From positions 30,753 through 94,752 of the forward strand of contig CAMCFT010000013.1 of assembly GCA_945874225.1 (NCBI GenBank): a DNA stretch of 64,000 nt, in the 5' to 3' direction. The stretch is from Flavobacterium psychrophilum (GTDB lineage: Bacteria; Bacteroidota; Bacteroidia; Flavobacteriales; Flavobacteriaceae). The notes under the pieces were generated by a model. That model saw only the letters and a program-made list of their open reading frames with translations. It was not told the DNA's origin and searched no databases. Shown piece by piece: positions 17,066-26,138 of this stretch. How positions within the stretch are numbered: position 1 is the stretch's first letter; every line of letters starts with the position of its first letter. The translations under genes were made by a program, and so were the position numbers.

Positions 17066-18424
17066 TTAAATTATCTCAAAATACCTTTTCATTTCCCAAT
17101 CGGTAACGACTTTGGCAAATTGTCGCCATTCCCATTCTCTTGTTTCGGTGAAATGTTTTACAAAGGTATCACCAAAAAGTTCATTGGCAATCTTGGAATC
17201 ACGCATTTTTAGGGTGCTGTCAATCAAATTTTTGGAGAGACGTCCGTTGCTTTCATCCGTGTAGCCGTTGGCGAGAGTTCGGGCTTGTTTCAATTCTAAA
17301 TTGTTTTTGATGCCATACAAACCGGCAGCCAAACAAGCGGCTATTGCCAAATGCGGATTGGTGTCAGCACCAACAATCCGGGTTTCCAGTCGGCAGGATT
17401 TTTTTCCTGCTGGCAAAGCTCGCAATGCTACGGTGCGGTTGTCCACTCCCCAAGTTAGGGTTGTTGGCGCCCAGGCTCCTTCGACTAATCGTTTGTAGGA
17501 GTTAATTGTTGGCGCAATCATTGGCAATATTTCAGGTAAACAAAGCAATTGTCCCGCGATATAACTGCGCATCATATCGCTCATTTTGTTAGGGTCTTTT
17601 TCGTCGAAAAAGAGGTTTTTGCTGGCGTCGGCATTCCAAATACTTTGATGAACATGGCCTCCACAACCAGGTAAATTCTCAGAAATTTTAGCCATAAAAG
17701 TAGCCATAACTCCGTGTTTGTATGCGATTTCTTTTACGGCAGTTTTGAACAAGGTTGCCCTGTCACCGGATAAAATGGTGGTACCGTATTGAATGGCAAC
17801 TTCATAAGTTCCGGGTCCAGTTTCGGTATGCAATCCTTCTACAGGAATATCAAATTTGGTCAACAAATCGAACAAATCCGTGAAATAGTCATTCTTTAAT
17901 GAAGTTCTCAGGATCGAATATCCAAACATTCCAGGTGTGAGTGGAGTCAGGTTTTGGAAATTTTTGGCTGCAGCCGATTCAGGCGTTTCGGCAAAATTGA
18001 ACCATTCAAATTCTTGGGAAACAAATGGGGTGAATCCTTGGTCATTAGCTTGGGATTCAATTTTTTTTAATAATTGTCTGGGGCATATTTCAAGTGGACT
18101 TCCATCATTTTTAATAAATTCGCCAAGAAAAAAGGGAACTTCGTTTTCCCAAGGAATTTTTCTGAAGGTGTTAAAATCCAATCTTACTTTAGCATCAGGA
18201 TAACCGGTGTGCCATCCGGTATAACTACCGTTGTCATAAGACACATCGGCCATATCCCAACCAAAAACGACATCGCAATAGCCAAAATCACTTTCGTAAA
18301 TGGAAATAAATTTTTCGGCAGAGATGTATTTCCCTCTCAAAACACCGTCAATATCGACGATTGCCAGTTTTACTTTTTTGGAAGGATGGTTTTTTATATA
18401 ATCTAAAATTTCGGTTTTGTTCAT
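17066..18424 (-). CDS. Glutamine-synthetase-family gamma-glutamyl-amine ligase (PuuA/GlnA4-like)
   Basis: A 452-residue GS-fold protein. ATG 18424 (MNKTEILDYIKNHPSKKVKL) is chosen because the in-frame extension to 18523 is unlike the family. GS landmarks are TETGPGTYEVAIQYG, the ATP-site GCGGHVHQS and the C-terminal LETRIVGADTNPHLAIAA. The N-terminal KLAIVDIDGVLRGKYISAEKF is typical of gamma-glutamylpolyamine or gamma-glutamylethanolamide synthetases rather than true glutamine synthetase. The enzyme would join glutamate to an amine with ATP. With an ethanolamine-type permease and an alcohol dehydrogenase beside it, ethanolamine is the favoured amine; putrescine is the alternative. Confidence 0.85.
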   Translation of the reverse strand: MNKTEILDYIKNHPSKKVKLAIVDIDGVLRGKYISAEKFISIYESDFGYCDVVFGWDMADVSYDNGSYTGWHTGYPDAKVRLDFNTFRKIPWENEVPFFLGEFIKNDGSPLEICPRQLLKKIESQANDQGFTPFVSQEFEWFNFAETPESAAAKNFQNLTPLTPGMFGYSILRTSLKNDYFTDLFDLLTKFDIPVEGLHTETGPGTYEVAIQYGTTILSGDRATLFKTAVKEIAYKHGVMATFMAKISENLPGCGGHVHQSIWNADASKNLFFDEKDPNKMSDMMRSYIAGQLLCLPEILPMIAPTINSYKRLVEGAWAPTTLTWGVDNRTVALRALPAGKKSCRLETRIVGADTNPHLAIAACLAAGLYGIKNNLELKQARTLANGYTDESNGRLSKNLIDSTLKMRDSKIANELFGDTFVKHFTETREWEWRQFAKVVTDWEMKRYFEII

Positions 18425-18502
18425 TTGGATAGTTACGGTTAGATTTGATATAAATAGGATATAAAAATAGTAAATTAACACTCTAGATTTATTTTTTGAA
18501 TA

Positions 18503-18550
18503 CGTGTGTCTTGTAATGACCAAGTCCTTTCTAATTTAGAAAGGACTTGG
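18503..18550. promoter_or_regulatory. CGTGTGTC box and 15-bp hairpin upstream of the gamma-glutamyl ligase
   Basis: A perfect 15-bp stem, CCAAGTCCTTTCTAA (18520-18534) with its complement at 18536-18550, lies between the permease stop and the ligase start. It lacks a T run on the minus strand, so it is not a clear terminator there. CGTGTGTC (18503-18510) is shared with the inverted repeat at 33134-33175. Either element could control the ligase gene. Confidence 0.4.
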
Positions 18551-18599
18551 GTATTTATTTTAGTGTTAATTTTATTAAATCAACAGCGATTGGAGAAGA

Positions 18600-19919
18600 C
18601 TAATCTTCTTCGATTGTTTCATCAAATTTATGAAATAATTTGAACGATATAAATCCCAGAGCTAATGTGCCAAAATACCATATGGCTAAAGTTTGGTTAT
18701 AATAAGACATTGCTATGAGTGAAAAGACGCCAATCACTAATGCTACAATGGGAAGAATGGGATAAAATGGCACTACAAATGGACGCACCAAATCGGGTTC
18801 TGATTGTCTCAATTTTAATAAGGACATCATCGAAAGTACATATAAAGTCAAAGCTCCAAAAACGGATACCGTAATTATTTCTGTAGTTTTTCCAGTCAAT
18901 AAAGCGCCAATTCCAAGAAGCATATTCACGATAAGGGCATTTGCAGGAGTAAGAAATTTAGCATTTACTTTGCCTAGAAATCTGGGAGCGAAATCTATTT
19001 TTCCAAATTCCATTGTTGCTCTACCACCAGCCAGAATTAGACCGTGAAAAGAAGCAATCAGTCCAAAAAGACCAACGCCGATAAGCATATGATACATCAT
19101 ACTATCGGTAGAAACAGCCATTCCCATTGCCATTGGAAGTGGAGAGTCTGATAAACCTCCGTCTGCTTTATAAACTATTTTTTCCCAACCGCCCACGCCA
19201 ATTGCCGCTACAAATACCATAATGCATAAGGCAACTAATGTTATCATTGCACTACCAAAACCTTTGGTAATGTCTTTTTGTGGGTTTATGGATTCTTCTG
19301 CAACATTGGCAACACCTTCAATACCCAGGAAAAACCAAATGGCAAAAGGAATCGCTGCAAATACTCCTTCCCAACCATTTATGCTAGGATTTTGTGTAAA
19401 ATTTGCTACAGAAAAGTGTGGAATTGTAATGCCAAAAAACAAAATTAATTCCCCTACTGCTAATATGGTGATGAACAATTCGAAAGTAGCAGCTATTTTT
19501 ACGCCTATCACATTTAAAGTGGTAAATAACAGGTAGGCAACAATTGCGGTTGGCAATATTGGAACTTGAGGAAAGGAAAGATTTAAATAAGCGCCAATAG
19601 CAAAAGCAATCGCTGGTGGTGCAAAAACGAATTCTATAATTTGGGCCAAGCCAGTAATAAAACCTAAATTTTTACCAAAAGCTCTGTTGGCATAATCAAA
19701 TCCACCACCTGCTTTTGGAATAGCACAAGCTAATTCAGAATAAGAAAAAGTAAAGCATACATACATAATAGTTATTATGAAAGTAGCTATTGCCATGCCA
19801 AATGTTCCGCCTTTTTCAAGGCCTAAATTCCAACCAAAATACATTCCTGAAATCACGTAACCTACGCCCAAGCCCCATAGTAGAAGCGGTGAGAGCGTCC
19901 TTTTTAAATGTATACTCAT
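18600..19919 (-). CDS. APC-family permease, ethanolamine-permease-like
   Basis: A 439-residue polytopic membrane protein with about 12 hydrophobic segments. ATG 19919 (MSIHLKRTLSPLLLWGLGVG) is preferred over the upstream extension to 19994, which is not family-like. The stretches VISGMYFGWNLGLEKGG and AGGGFDYANRAFGKNLGFITG match the EAT (ethanolamine permease) branch of the amino acid-polyamine-organocation superfamily. It would import the amine used by the adjacent ligase. It is the most upstream gene of the minus-strand catabolic cluster and has its own promoter candidate. Confidence 0.8.
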   Translation of the reverse strand: MSIHLKRTLSPLLLWGLGVGYVISGMYFGWNLGLEKGGTFGMAIATFIITIMYVCFTFSYSELACAIPKAGGGFDYANRAFGKNLGFITGLAQIIEFVFAPPAIAFAIGAYLNLSFPQVPILPTAIVAYLLFTTLNVIGVKIAATFELFITILAVGELILFFGITIPHFSVANFTQNPSINGWEGVFAAIPFAIWFFLGIEGVANVAEESINPQKDITKGFGSAMITLVALCIMVFVAAIGVGGWEKIVYKADGGLSDSPLPMAMGMAVSTDSMMYHMLIGVGLFGLIASFHGLILAGGRATMEFGKIDFAPRFLGKVNAKFLTPANALIVNMLLGIGALLTGKTTEIITVSVFGALTLYVLSMMSLLKLRQSEPDLVRPFVVPFYPILPIVALVIGVFSLIAMSYYNQTLAIWYFGTLALGFISFKLFHKFDETIEED

Positions 19920-19964
19920 AAAATTTTGTTGTTTTAATTTGATAAAAATGTGAGTTGTTAATTT

Positions 19965-19994
19965 CAAATATACTGTTAATTTAGAATTCAGCAA
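19965..19994 (-). promoter_or_regulatory. Bacteroidota-type promoter of the permease gene
   Basis: On the minus strand a perfect -7 box TATATTTG (TAnnTTTG consensus) lies at 19972-19965, with TTG at 19994-19992, 19 bp upstream, in the place of the -33 element. It lies about 45 bp before the chosen permease start. Confidence 0.5.
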
Positions 19995-20183
19995 GTAATT
20001 TTGTTAAAATTTGCAACTTTGTGTTATAATTTAATATTATTAATAAATTAATTAAATTTTTTTTAATTTTTTATAATCAATTTGTTGTTTTATTGTTGAA
20101 ATAGATTTAGTTTTTTTATCTTCCTATTATTATGTAAATTATATAGAATCATCAAGTTAACAATAGGGATATTAAAAAAAAAC

Positions 20184-20222
20184 ACCCTATTATTCGTTAA
20201 TTTAATTAACTAATAATAGGGT
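20184..20222 (-). terminator. Terminator of the first CxxCH lipoprotein gene
   Basis: An 11-bp perfect stem, ACCCTATTATT with AATAATAGGGT, encloses an AT-rich and partly self-complementary loop. On the minus strand it is followed by a run of nine T bases (plus-strand A run 20174-20182). Confidence 0.75.
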
Positions 20223-20277
20223 AAATATTCAATAAATAAAAGTCAAAAATATAACTATTAAATTATACCTTTTTAGT

Positions 20278-20748
20278 TTATTTTGTCCACATTCTGCTTC
20301 TTGAAACACCATCGTGACAGCTGTTGCAAGCGCCAGAGGTGATTGGTGATGACATAGAACTTGTTGTTGTAGCACCAGTCACAGAAGGATATAGACCGCC
20401 TGTAAAATCAATGGTTGAGGAGGTGTAAAAATTTCCTTTAGCATCTACTTGTAAAGTGTATTTTAAAGTTCCGGTCCCATCGGGGCCAGTATAAAGCTTT
20501 ACTGTAGCGTTAGTATTTGTAGCTGTAAGTGCTTCATTATAAATCGTTCCGGCTACTTTCCATACAGGCGCTTCACCTCCGCCAGGTTTATGACAATCCA
20601 TACAATTTTGTCCTGCATTATGACTTTCACTACTTCCGGTTGTACTGTTTTCTATTGAACCATATTCATCTTCTGTTGAGCATGACTGCATAGAGATAAG
20701 CAATAGAGTAAATGCAAATAATGTTATTGATTTTTGTTTCATTTTCAT
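20278..20748 (-). CDS. Secreted lipoprotein with two CxxCH heme motifs (copy 1)
   Basis: A 156-residue lipoprotein. The signal peptide ends at LISMQSCS with the lipid-modified Cys at residue 23. Two c-type heme motifs are present: CMDCH near 49 after HNAGQ, and CNSCH near the C-terminus. Between them is a Gly/Thr-rich beta region with YTGPDGTGTLKYTLQVDAKGNFY and GGLYPSVTG. The same domain ends the next two genes. The likely place is the outer membrane or cell surface, with a role in electron transfer; no characterised family is recognised. It has its own terminator. Confidence 0.75.
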   Translation of the reverse strand: MKMKQKSITLFAFTLLLISMQSCSTEDEYGSIENSTTGSSESHNAGQNCMDCHKPGGGEAPVWKVAGTIYNEALTATNTNATVKLYTGPDGTGTLKYTLQVDAKGNFYTSSTIDFTGGLYPSVTGATTTSSMSSPITSGACNSCHDGVSRSRMWTK

Positions 20749-20781
20749 TTTTATATTTATTAAACGTTTATGTTTATTAAT

Positions 20782-20821
20782 AAAAAAGTCTATTATTTGT
20801 AAAAAATAACAAATAATAGAC
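20782..20821 (-). terminator. Terminator of the second CxxCH lipoprotein gene
   Basis: A 13-bp perfect stem, GTCTATTATTTGT (20788-20800) with ACAAATAATAGAC (20809-20821), is followed on the minus strand by a T run. It shares the TATTATTTGT-type core with the terminator of the third gene. Confidence 0.75.
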
Positions 20822-20884
20822 TCTATTTTTTAAGAATTTTGTAATTGGATTGTTTACCAATTTTTTCTATTCTATAGGTTCAAT

Positions 20885-21541
<657 letters not shown>

Positions 21542-21583
21542 AATTGTTTTTTTTTAATTTATATCTGTTTTGTTTTTAAATGA

Positions 21584-21626
21584 CCTAGTCTGTTATTTGT
21601 CAATATAATACAAATAATAGACTAGG
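21584..21626 (-). terminator. Terminator of the third CxxCH lipoprotein gene
   Basis: A 17-bp stem with one mismatch, CCTAGTCTGTTATTTGT (21584-21600) with ACAAATAATAGACTAGG (21610-21626), lies 38 bp after the stop codon on the minus strand. It is related in sequence to the terminator at 20782-20821. Confidence 0.7.
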
Positions 21627-21663
21627 TTTTATTGGATTATTCCCAATTTAGTGTGTTTCTTAA

Positions 21664-23031
21664 TTAGTTAGCCCAAACCCTTGCAGTGCCAGTGCCTCCA
21701 GTATGACAACTATTGCACGATGAAGGAGATGTTACAGAACTTCCCATATATTTTGTAGTAGTTGGGCCTACAACTGCAGGATATAAACCTCCGGTAAAAT
21801 TAACAGTGTTTGCAGAGTAAAAGTTTCCTTTTGCATTAGCAGTCATAGTGTATTTTATAGTTCCAGTTCCGTTTGGACCTGTATAAAAATTAATTACCAA
21901 ATTTTTAGCTATTGTAGCTCCAGTGGAACTATTGTAAACTGTTCCTGCGACTGTCCATACTCCTTTATTTCCAGCTGAAGTGCCAGGAGTGTGACAACTC
22001 ATACAATTCTGTCCAGCATTATGACTTGCACTTGAACCAGAGGAACTTCCAGTAAGCGTTATTGCAGTTGGTGTTGGTGCAGTTGGATTTACAGTAATAG
22101 TGTATGAAGAGGGGGTTCCTTTAACTCCGTTCACTGTAGGCGTTACGGTAATAGTAGCAATTATAGCAGTAGTTCCAGTATTAATGGCAGTAAACGATGG
22201 AATATTTCCTGAACCACTGGTGGCTAAACCAATAGCGGTATTCGAATTTGTCCAAGCGAAAGTTCCTCCAGCGGGTGTGCTGACAAAACTTGTTGCCGCA
22301 ACAGCACCGTTGTTATTAACCGTGATGTTTGCAGGAACAATAACTGTTGGTGTTGTAGGACTTGGAGTTGTGGGGTTTACTGTAATAATATAGGAAGCAG
22401 GTGTTCCAGCAGTGCCACTTAGAGTTGGAGTAACTGTAATGGTCGCAACTATCGCAGTAGTTCCAGCATTCGTAGCTGTAAACGAGGGAACATTGCCTGA
22501 ACCACTGGCAGCTAAACCTATAGTTGTATTAGAATTTGTCCAAGTGAAAGTAGCTCCAGTAGGAGTACTGACAAAATTTGTAGTTGCCACAGTACTTCCT
22601 TTAGTAATGGCAATGTTTGCAGGAACTGTTACCGTTGCTATAATAGGAGCTATAGGGTTTACTATAATAGTATAGAAAGAAGATGTTCCAGCAGTTCCGT
22701 TTAAAGTTGGAGTTACTGTAATAGTCGCAATTATTGCAGTAGTTCCGGCATTTGTAGTTGTAAACAAGGGAACATTTCCTGAACCACTAGCGGCTAAACC
22801 TATTGCTGTATTAGAATTTGTCCAAGCGAAAGTAGCTCCAGTAGGAGTACTTACAAAATTTGTCGCTGCCACAGTACCTCCTTTAATTATCTCAATGTTT
22901 GCAGGAAGCGTAACCATTAATTCATTAGCAGGAGGAGGAGTAGAAATCGGTGCATAAGGATTTTCAACTGTACAAGATTGTAATATTGCAATCACTAATA
23001 GAGTAATGAATGGAATTAGTTTGAGTTTCAT
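21664..23031 (-). CDS. Secreted lipoprotein with three PKD-like repeats and two CxxCH motifs (copy 3)
   Basis: A 455-residue lipoprotein with lipobox IAILQSC, modified Cys at residue 20. Three repeats of about 95 residues (roughly 38-130, 131-227 and 228-325) each run from a PANI block through FVSTPTGATFAWTNSNTAIG to ATITVTPTLNGTAGTP and TITVNP. These look like the PKD-like beta domains common in flavobacterial surface proteins. The last 125 residues are the same CxxCH domain (CMSCH, CNSCH) as in copy 2. The repeats probably act as a long stalk. Repeat DNA is well conserved, suggesting recent internal duplication. Confidence 0.78.
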   Translation of the reverse strand: MKLKLIPFITLLVIAILQSCTVENPYAPISTPPPANELMVTLPANIEIIKGGTVAATNFVSTPTGATFAWTNSNTAIGLAASGSGNVPLFTTTNAGTTAIIATITVTPTLNGTAGTSSFYTIIVNPIAPIIATVTVPANIAITKGSTVATTNFVSTPTGATFTWTNSNTTIGLAASGSGNVPSFTATNAGTTAIVATITVTPTLSGTAGTPASYIITVNPTTPSPTTPTVIVPANITVNNNGAVAATSFVSTPAGGTFAWTNSNTAIGLATSGSGNIPSFTAINTGTTAIIATITVTPTVNGVKGTPSSYTITVNPTAPTPTAITLTGSSSGSSASHNAGQNCMSCHTPGTSAGNKGVWTVAGTVYNSSTGATIAKNLVINFYTGPNGTGTIKYTMTANAKGNFYSANTVNFTGGLYPAVVGPTTTKYMGSSVTSPSSCNSCHTGGTGTARVWAN

Positions 23032-23814
23032 AATTGTTTATTTTGGTTAAGTTTAAATTTATTTGTTGCTTTATTATTATTGTTGGGACAAATAGTTGCC
23101 TTTTGATATTAGTCCTTTTTGTTTTATATATTGAAAACATCTTTACAATAAATTACCCTACCTTATTTATTTTTTAATTATTAAAATTATTTTTACTCTT
23201 CTATTTTGGCTTACAGTATCACAAATAGTTTTGTCCGTCTTTTGCATTCAAATTATATTTTTTTGGAGTTTAATTTTTGAATTCAACTTTTTACGGAATC
23301 CGTATTGGAGAAGATCGTACTAAAACTATTTTAGTATTAGATTACTGTGCTATCGGGTTAGATATAATTAGTTTTTAATGATAATTTTTCGTCAGTTCGA
23401 GTGATCCCGCTTTTGGGAGGGATCGTATCGAGAACAAGAAAAATTTCGTTAAAAACGATTCTCGATACACGTCACTTCGAGTGTCCTAATTTTTATCGGG
23501 ATGTATCGAGAATTTTCGTTCCGTTTTACTGTACAAAAATCACTCGAATTGACGTTTTTAATAATTACACCCAAAGGGTTAATTTTTAATGATTTAATCC
23601 AGAGGATGTTATGTAGTATGCTATGTATTGAACTTATTAAAATAAAATTCTAAGATTAGTTTCATCGGTGATTTTTACTTTTCATTATCATTTTTTTTAT
23701 TAATTTTTATTTTTTGGTAGGGTATTTTTCTTTAGGGATGTTTTAACTATTATAGAAACAAATAGAGATGTTTATTTGTTTTAAAAAAAAATAAAAACCC
23801 TAAAATCAATTATC
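23032..23814. other. Long intergenic region between divergent redox genes
   Basis: No convincing coding sequence is present; the one 62-codon open frame here lies inside a repeat. It separates the minus-strand CxxCH lipoproteins from the plus-strand OB-fold/cytochrome genes and should contain both promoters. It also holds a 165-bp element with terminal inverted repeats. Confidence 0.6.
23390..23554. repeat. 165-bp element with terminal inverted repeats (MITE or REP-like)
   Basis: The ends are CGTCAGTTCGAGTGAT (23390-23405) and ATCACTCGAATTGACG (23539-23554), inverted repeats with one mismatch. Inside, GTATCGAGAAC-type and TTCTCGATAC-type arms form further hairpins, and CGTCACTTCGAGTG is an internal copy of the end. 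There is no transposase gene. The flanks share TTTTTAAT-type sequence, which may be a target duplication or chance. Confidence 0.6.
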
Positions 23815-24207
23815 ATGAACAAAAAATTTAAAATAATCGCTCTGTCAATTATGTTAATAGGCATAACAGCATTTACCGGATACAATTATGTAATGTATGG
23901 CGGAGCACGAAATTTAACAACCGAAAACACCGCTTTTACTGTTTCCTCAAAAAGTATTGCAAATGAGTTTGCCACAAATATTGATTTGTCAAATAAAAAA
24001 TACCTTGAAAAAGCTATTGCTATAAAGGGAACTATTACTAAAATAACAGGAACCGAAGTAATTATTGATGATTCGATTATATGTAATCTGAAAAATTTTG
24101 ATTCTACAATCAAAAAAAATCAAGTGGTAACTTTAAAAGGTAGAGTTGTTGGCTATGACGATTTAATGGGAGAATTGAAATTAGATCAATGTTTTAAAGC
24201 TTCATAA
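23815..24207 (+). CDS. Secreted OB-fold protein (tRNA_anti-like family)
   Basis: A 130-residue protein with an N-terminal membrane or signal segment (IIALSIMLIGITAFTGYNYV). The body KYLEKAIAIKGTITKITGTE, then KNQVVTLKGRVVGYDDLMGE, has the five-strand pattern of small periplasmic OB-fold proteins named tRNA_anti-like; these are not tRNA synthetase parts. The role is unknown. It begins a plus-strand run with the DUF5777-type barrel, cytochrome and YceI genes (gaps of about 20-40 bp), so it probably belongs to the same envelope redox operon. Confidence 0.65.
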   Translation: MNKKFKIIALSIMLIGITAFTGYNYVMYGGARNLTTENTAFTVSSKSIANEFATNIDLSNKKYLEKAIAIKGTITKITGTEVIIDDSIICNLKNFDSTIKKNQVVTLKGRVVGYDDLMGELKLDQCFKAS

Positions 24208-24244
24208 ATTCAGTTCAACAATTAAAAATCAAATCAATTAAATT

Positions 24245-25111
24245 ATGAGAATGAAAAAGTTTTTTTCTTTTGTGTTTGTGTTTTTCACGATTGGCTATGC
24301 CTCAGCACAAGATGACTTATTAGACCAATTAAATGCCGAAAAATCAAATGTAAAAGACAAAGAGACAACAGCTTTCAAAGGCTTGCAAATTTGTAATATA
24401 CAATCCACTAAGATTACAGCAAAAGGCGAGTGGTACATGGTAATTTCGCATCGTTTTGGTGATTTGACGCTTGGTTTGGACAATTTTTTTGGATTAGACA
24501 ATGCTTTAACAAAAATTGGAGGCATTTATGGTGTTACAAACTGGCTTTCACTTGGTGCATCAAGACATACATATAATAAATTATATGAGTTAACGGCCAA
24601 ATACAAATTTGCAGATCAGATAACAAATGGTTTTCCGGTAAGTATTGTTGGCTACAATACTATGGATATAAATACGGCACTGAGTGCGGATCAATACCCC
24701 AATTTGCAAGCCGTGAATCGATTAGCTTATAGCTCACAATTACTGATGTCAAGAAAATTTTCGGAAGGACTTTCTCTAGAGGTGGGTGGAGTTTATGTTC
24801 ATAAAAATCTTTTTGATGAATCACTTGAACTAGAAGATCAATATCTGGTGGCTGTCGGTGGAAGATGTAAATTATCTAAAAGATTGAGTGTAAATTTAGA
24901 TTATGCATACAAAGTAAATCAGTTAGCAAATGCTCCTTTGTATCAAAATCCACTGACTTTAGGATTGGATATAGAAACAGGAGGGCACGTTTTTCAGATG
25001 GTTTTCTCCAATAGCCAACCGATGAATGATGTGACAGTATTTACAAATGCAACTGGTAACTGGAACGGAGGAAGTCTATATTTTGGATTTAATATGTACA
25101 GAGTTTTTTAA
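24245..25111 (+). CDS. Outer-membrane beta-barrel protein, DUF5777 type
   Basis: A 288-residue protein with a signal peptide ending at GYASAQ. Alternating aromatic/hydrophobic strands and a C-terminal aromatic residue (MYRVF) fit an outer-membrane barrel. EWYMVISHRFGDLTLGLDNFFGLDNA and GVTNWLSLGASRH are typical of DUF5777-family barrels. It may pass small molecules or hold the adjacent cytochrome. It lies between the OB-fold gene and the c-type cytochrome lipoprotein in a tight run. Confidence 0.68.
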   Translation: MRMKKFFSFVFVFFTIGYASAQDDLLDQLNAEKSNVKDKETTAFKGLQICNIQSTKITAKGEWYMVISHRFGDLTLGLDNFFGLDNALTKIGGIYGVTNWLSLGASRHTYNKLYELTAKYKFADQITNGFPVSIVGYNTMDINTALSADQYPNLQAVNRLAYSSQLLMSRKFSEGLSLEVGGVYVHKNLFDESLELEDQYLVAVGGRCKLSKRLSVNLDYAYKVNQLANAPLYQNPLTLGLDIETGGHVFQMVFSNSQPMNDVTVFTNATGNWNGGSLYFGFNMYRVF

Positions 25112-25129
25112 AAGATAAAGAGATAAATT

Positions 25130-25468
25130 ATGAAAAAAATAATATTAGTTTTAATACTTATGGCCGGTGTATTCATCGTTTCGTGCGAATCGAACACCTA
25201 CAATGAAATTTCAGTAGTAGCAACAAATCCAACATACACTGCTAATATTGAACCGGTTATGAAGGCTAGTTGTGTAAGTTGTCATTCTGCAGGAGGAACA
25301 TTTCCAACATTAACAACATACGATCAAGTAAAAGCTTCTACGTCAACAGGAAGTTTATTATGTAGAATTGACCAATCTTGTGGCTCTGTAATGCCTCCAA
25401 ACGGTGCTTTGACTACCCCAACAATAGACATGATTAAACTCTGGAAACAGCAAGGATTCGTAAATTAA
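25130..25468 (+). CDS. Small c-type cytochrome lipoprotein
   Basis: A 112-residue lipoprotein with lipobox VFIVSC (modified Cys at residue 19). One heme motif, CVSCH, is present near 46, and SVMPPNGAL near 85 supplies the usual Met sixth ligand of mono-heme cytochrome c domains. Two further Cys residues (LLCRIDQSCG) may form a disulfide. It should sit in the outer membrane facing the periplasm or the surface and carry single electrons. It lies 18 bp after the DUF5777-type gene. Confidence 0.8.
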   Translation: MKKIILVLILMAGVFIVSCESNTYNEISVVATNPTYTANIEPVMKASCVSCHSAGGTFPTLTTYDQVKASTSTGSLLCRIDQSCGSVMPPNGALTTPTIDMIKLWKQQGFVN

Positions 25469-25492
25469 TAAACTTTAATAAATAAAATAAAA

Positions 25493-26038
25493 ATGAAAAA
25501 AGGAATAATTTTAATGATGTGTTTTTTAGTAGGAAACATAATCTTCGCTCAAAAAATGATTACACGTTCAGGTGAAATAAAATTCGAAGCCTCTATGCCA
25601 GCTTTTGAAGAAATTGCAGGAACAAACAGTACGGTTTCTTGCATTCTTGATGAGTCAACTGGAGATTTTGTAGCCTTGGTTTTGGTCAAAGCTTTCAAGT
25701 TCAAATCACCTTTAATGGAAGAACACTTCAATGAAAATTATATGGAATCTTCTAAATTCCCTAAAGCTACTTTCAAAGGTAAAATTGCCAATTTTGATGC
25801 TAAAAAACTATCATCAAAAAAGACAGAGTTTGATTTAGAAGGAGATTTGACTGTTCATGGTGTAACCAAAAAAATTAAAACGAAACTAGCGCTAATATTG
25901 AATGCAGATAAAATTACTGCAACAAGTCTTTTTTTGGTTAAACCACAAGATTATAACATTGAAATTCCGAGTCTTGTAAAAGGTAAAATTGCCGAAAACG
26001 TAAAAGTCTCTATGAATTTTATTCTTGCAGCAAAATAA
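25493..26038 (+). CDS. YceI-family periplasmic protein
   Basis: A 181-residue protein with a signal peptide ending IIFAQ. The YceI lipocalin-like pattern is visible: ITRSGEIKFEASMP, FPKATFKGKIANF, then DLTVHGVTKKIKTKL. YceI proteins bind long isoprenoid lipids or quinone-like molecules in the periplasm and often neighbour redox genes. It directly follows the cytochrome gene by 24 bp. Confidence 0.88.
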   Translation: MKKGIILMMCFLVGNIIFAQKMITRSGEIKFEASMPAFEEIAGTNSTVSCILDESTGDFVALVLVKAFKFKSPLMEEHFNENYMESSKFPKATFKGKIANFDAKKLSSKKTEFDLEGDLTVHGVTKKIKTKLALILNADKITATSLFLVKPQDYNIEIPSLVKGKIAENVKVSMNFILAAK

Positions 26039-26045
26039 TTTATTA

Positions 26046-26085
26046 TTGAAAGGCTTCAAATAACAACATTATTTGGAGCTTCAAT
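26046..26085 (+). terminator. Imperfect hairpin after the YceI gene
   Basis: TTCAAATAA and TTATTTGGA arms around CAACA form an imperfect stem just after the YceI stop. The T run is weak. It may reduce read-through into the DUF2271-type gene. Confidence 0.4.
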
Positions 26086-26138
26086 TATATTACAACGAAC
26101 AAGTTTATATATTTAACCTACTAAAATTTTTTAAAAAA

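Larger units (their letters stand above)
19920..20277. other. Intergenic region upstream of the permease, no gene
   Basis: This 358-bp AT-rich gap carries the permease promoter candidate near 19965-19994 and the terminator of the first CxxCH lipoprotein gene. No coding sequence is supported. Confidence 0.6.

Noticed and set aside
13631..19919. Reading the cluster as a classical putrescine (Puu) pathway
   Set aside because: There is no PuuB-type oxidase in the cluster, while an iron alcohol dehydrogenase and ethanolamine-type permease are present; kept only as the alternative.
22100..22675. Two plus-strand open frames of 97 and 87 codons opposite the PKD-like repeats
   Set aside because: They are antisense shadows created by the repeated coding sequence of the minus-strand lipoprotein.
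23401..23589. 62-codon open frame
   Set aside because: Falls within the inverted-repeat element; composition is that of the repeat, not of a protein gene.
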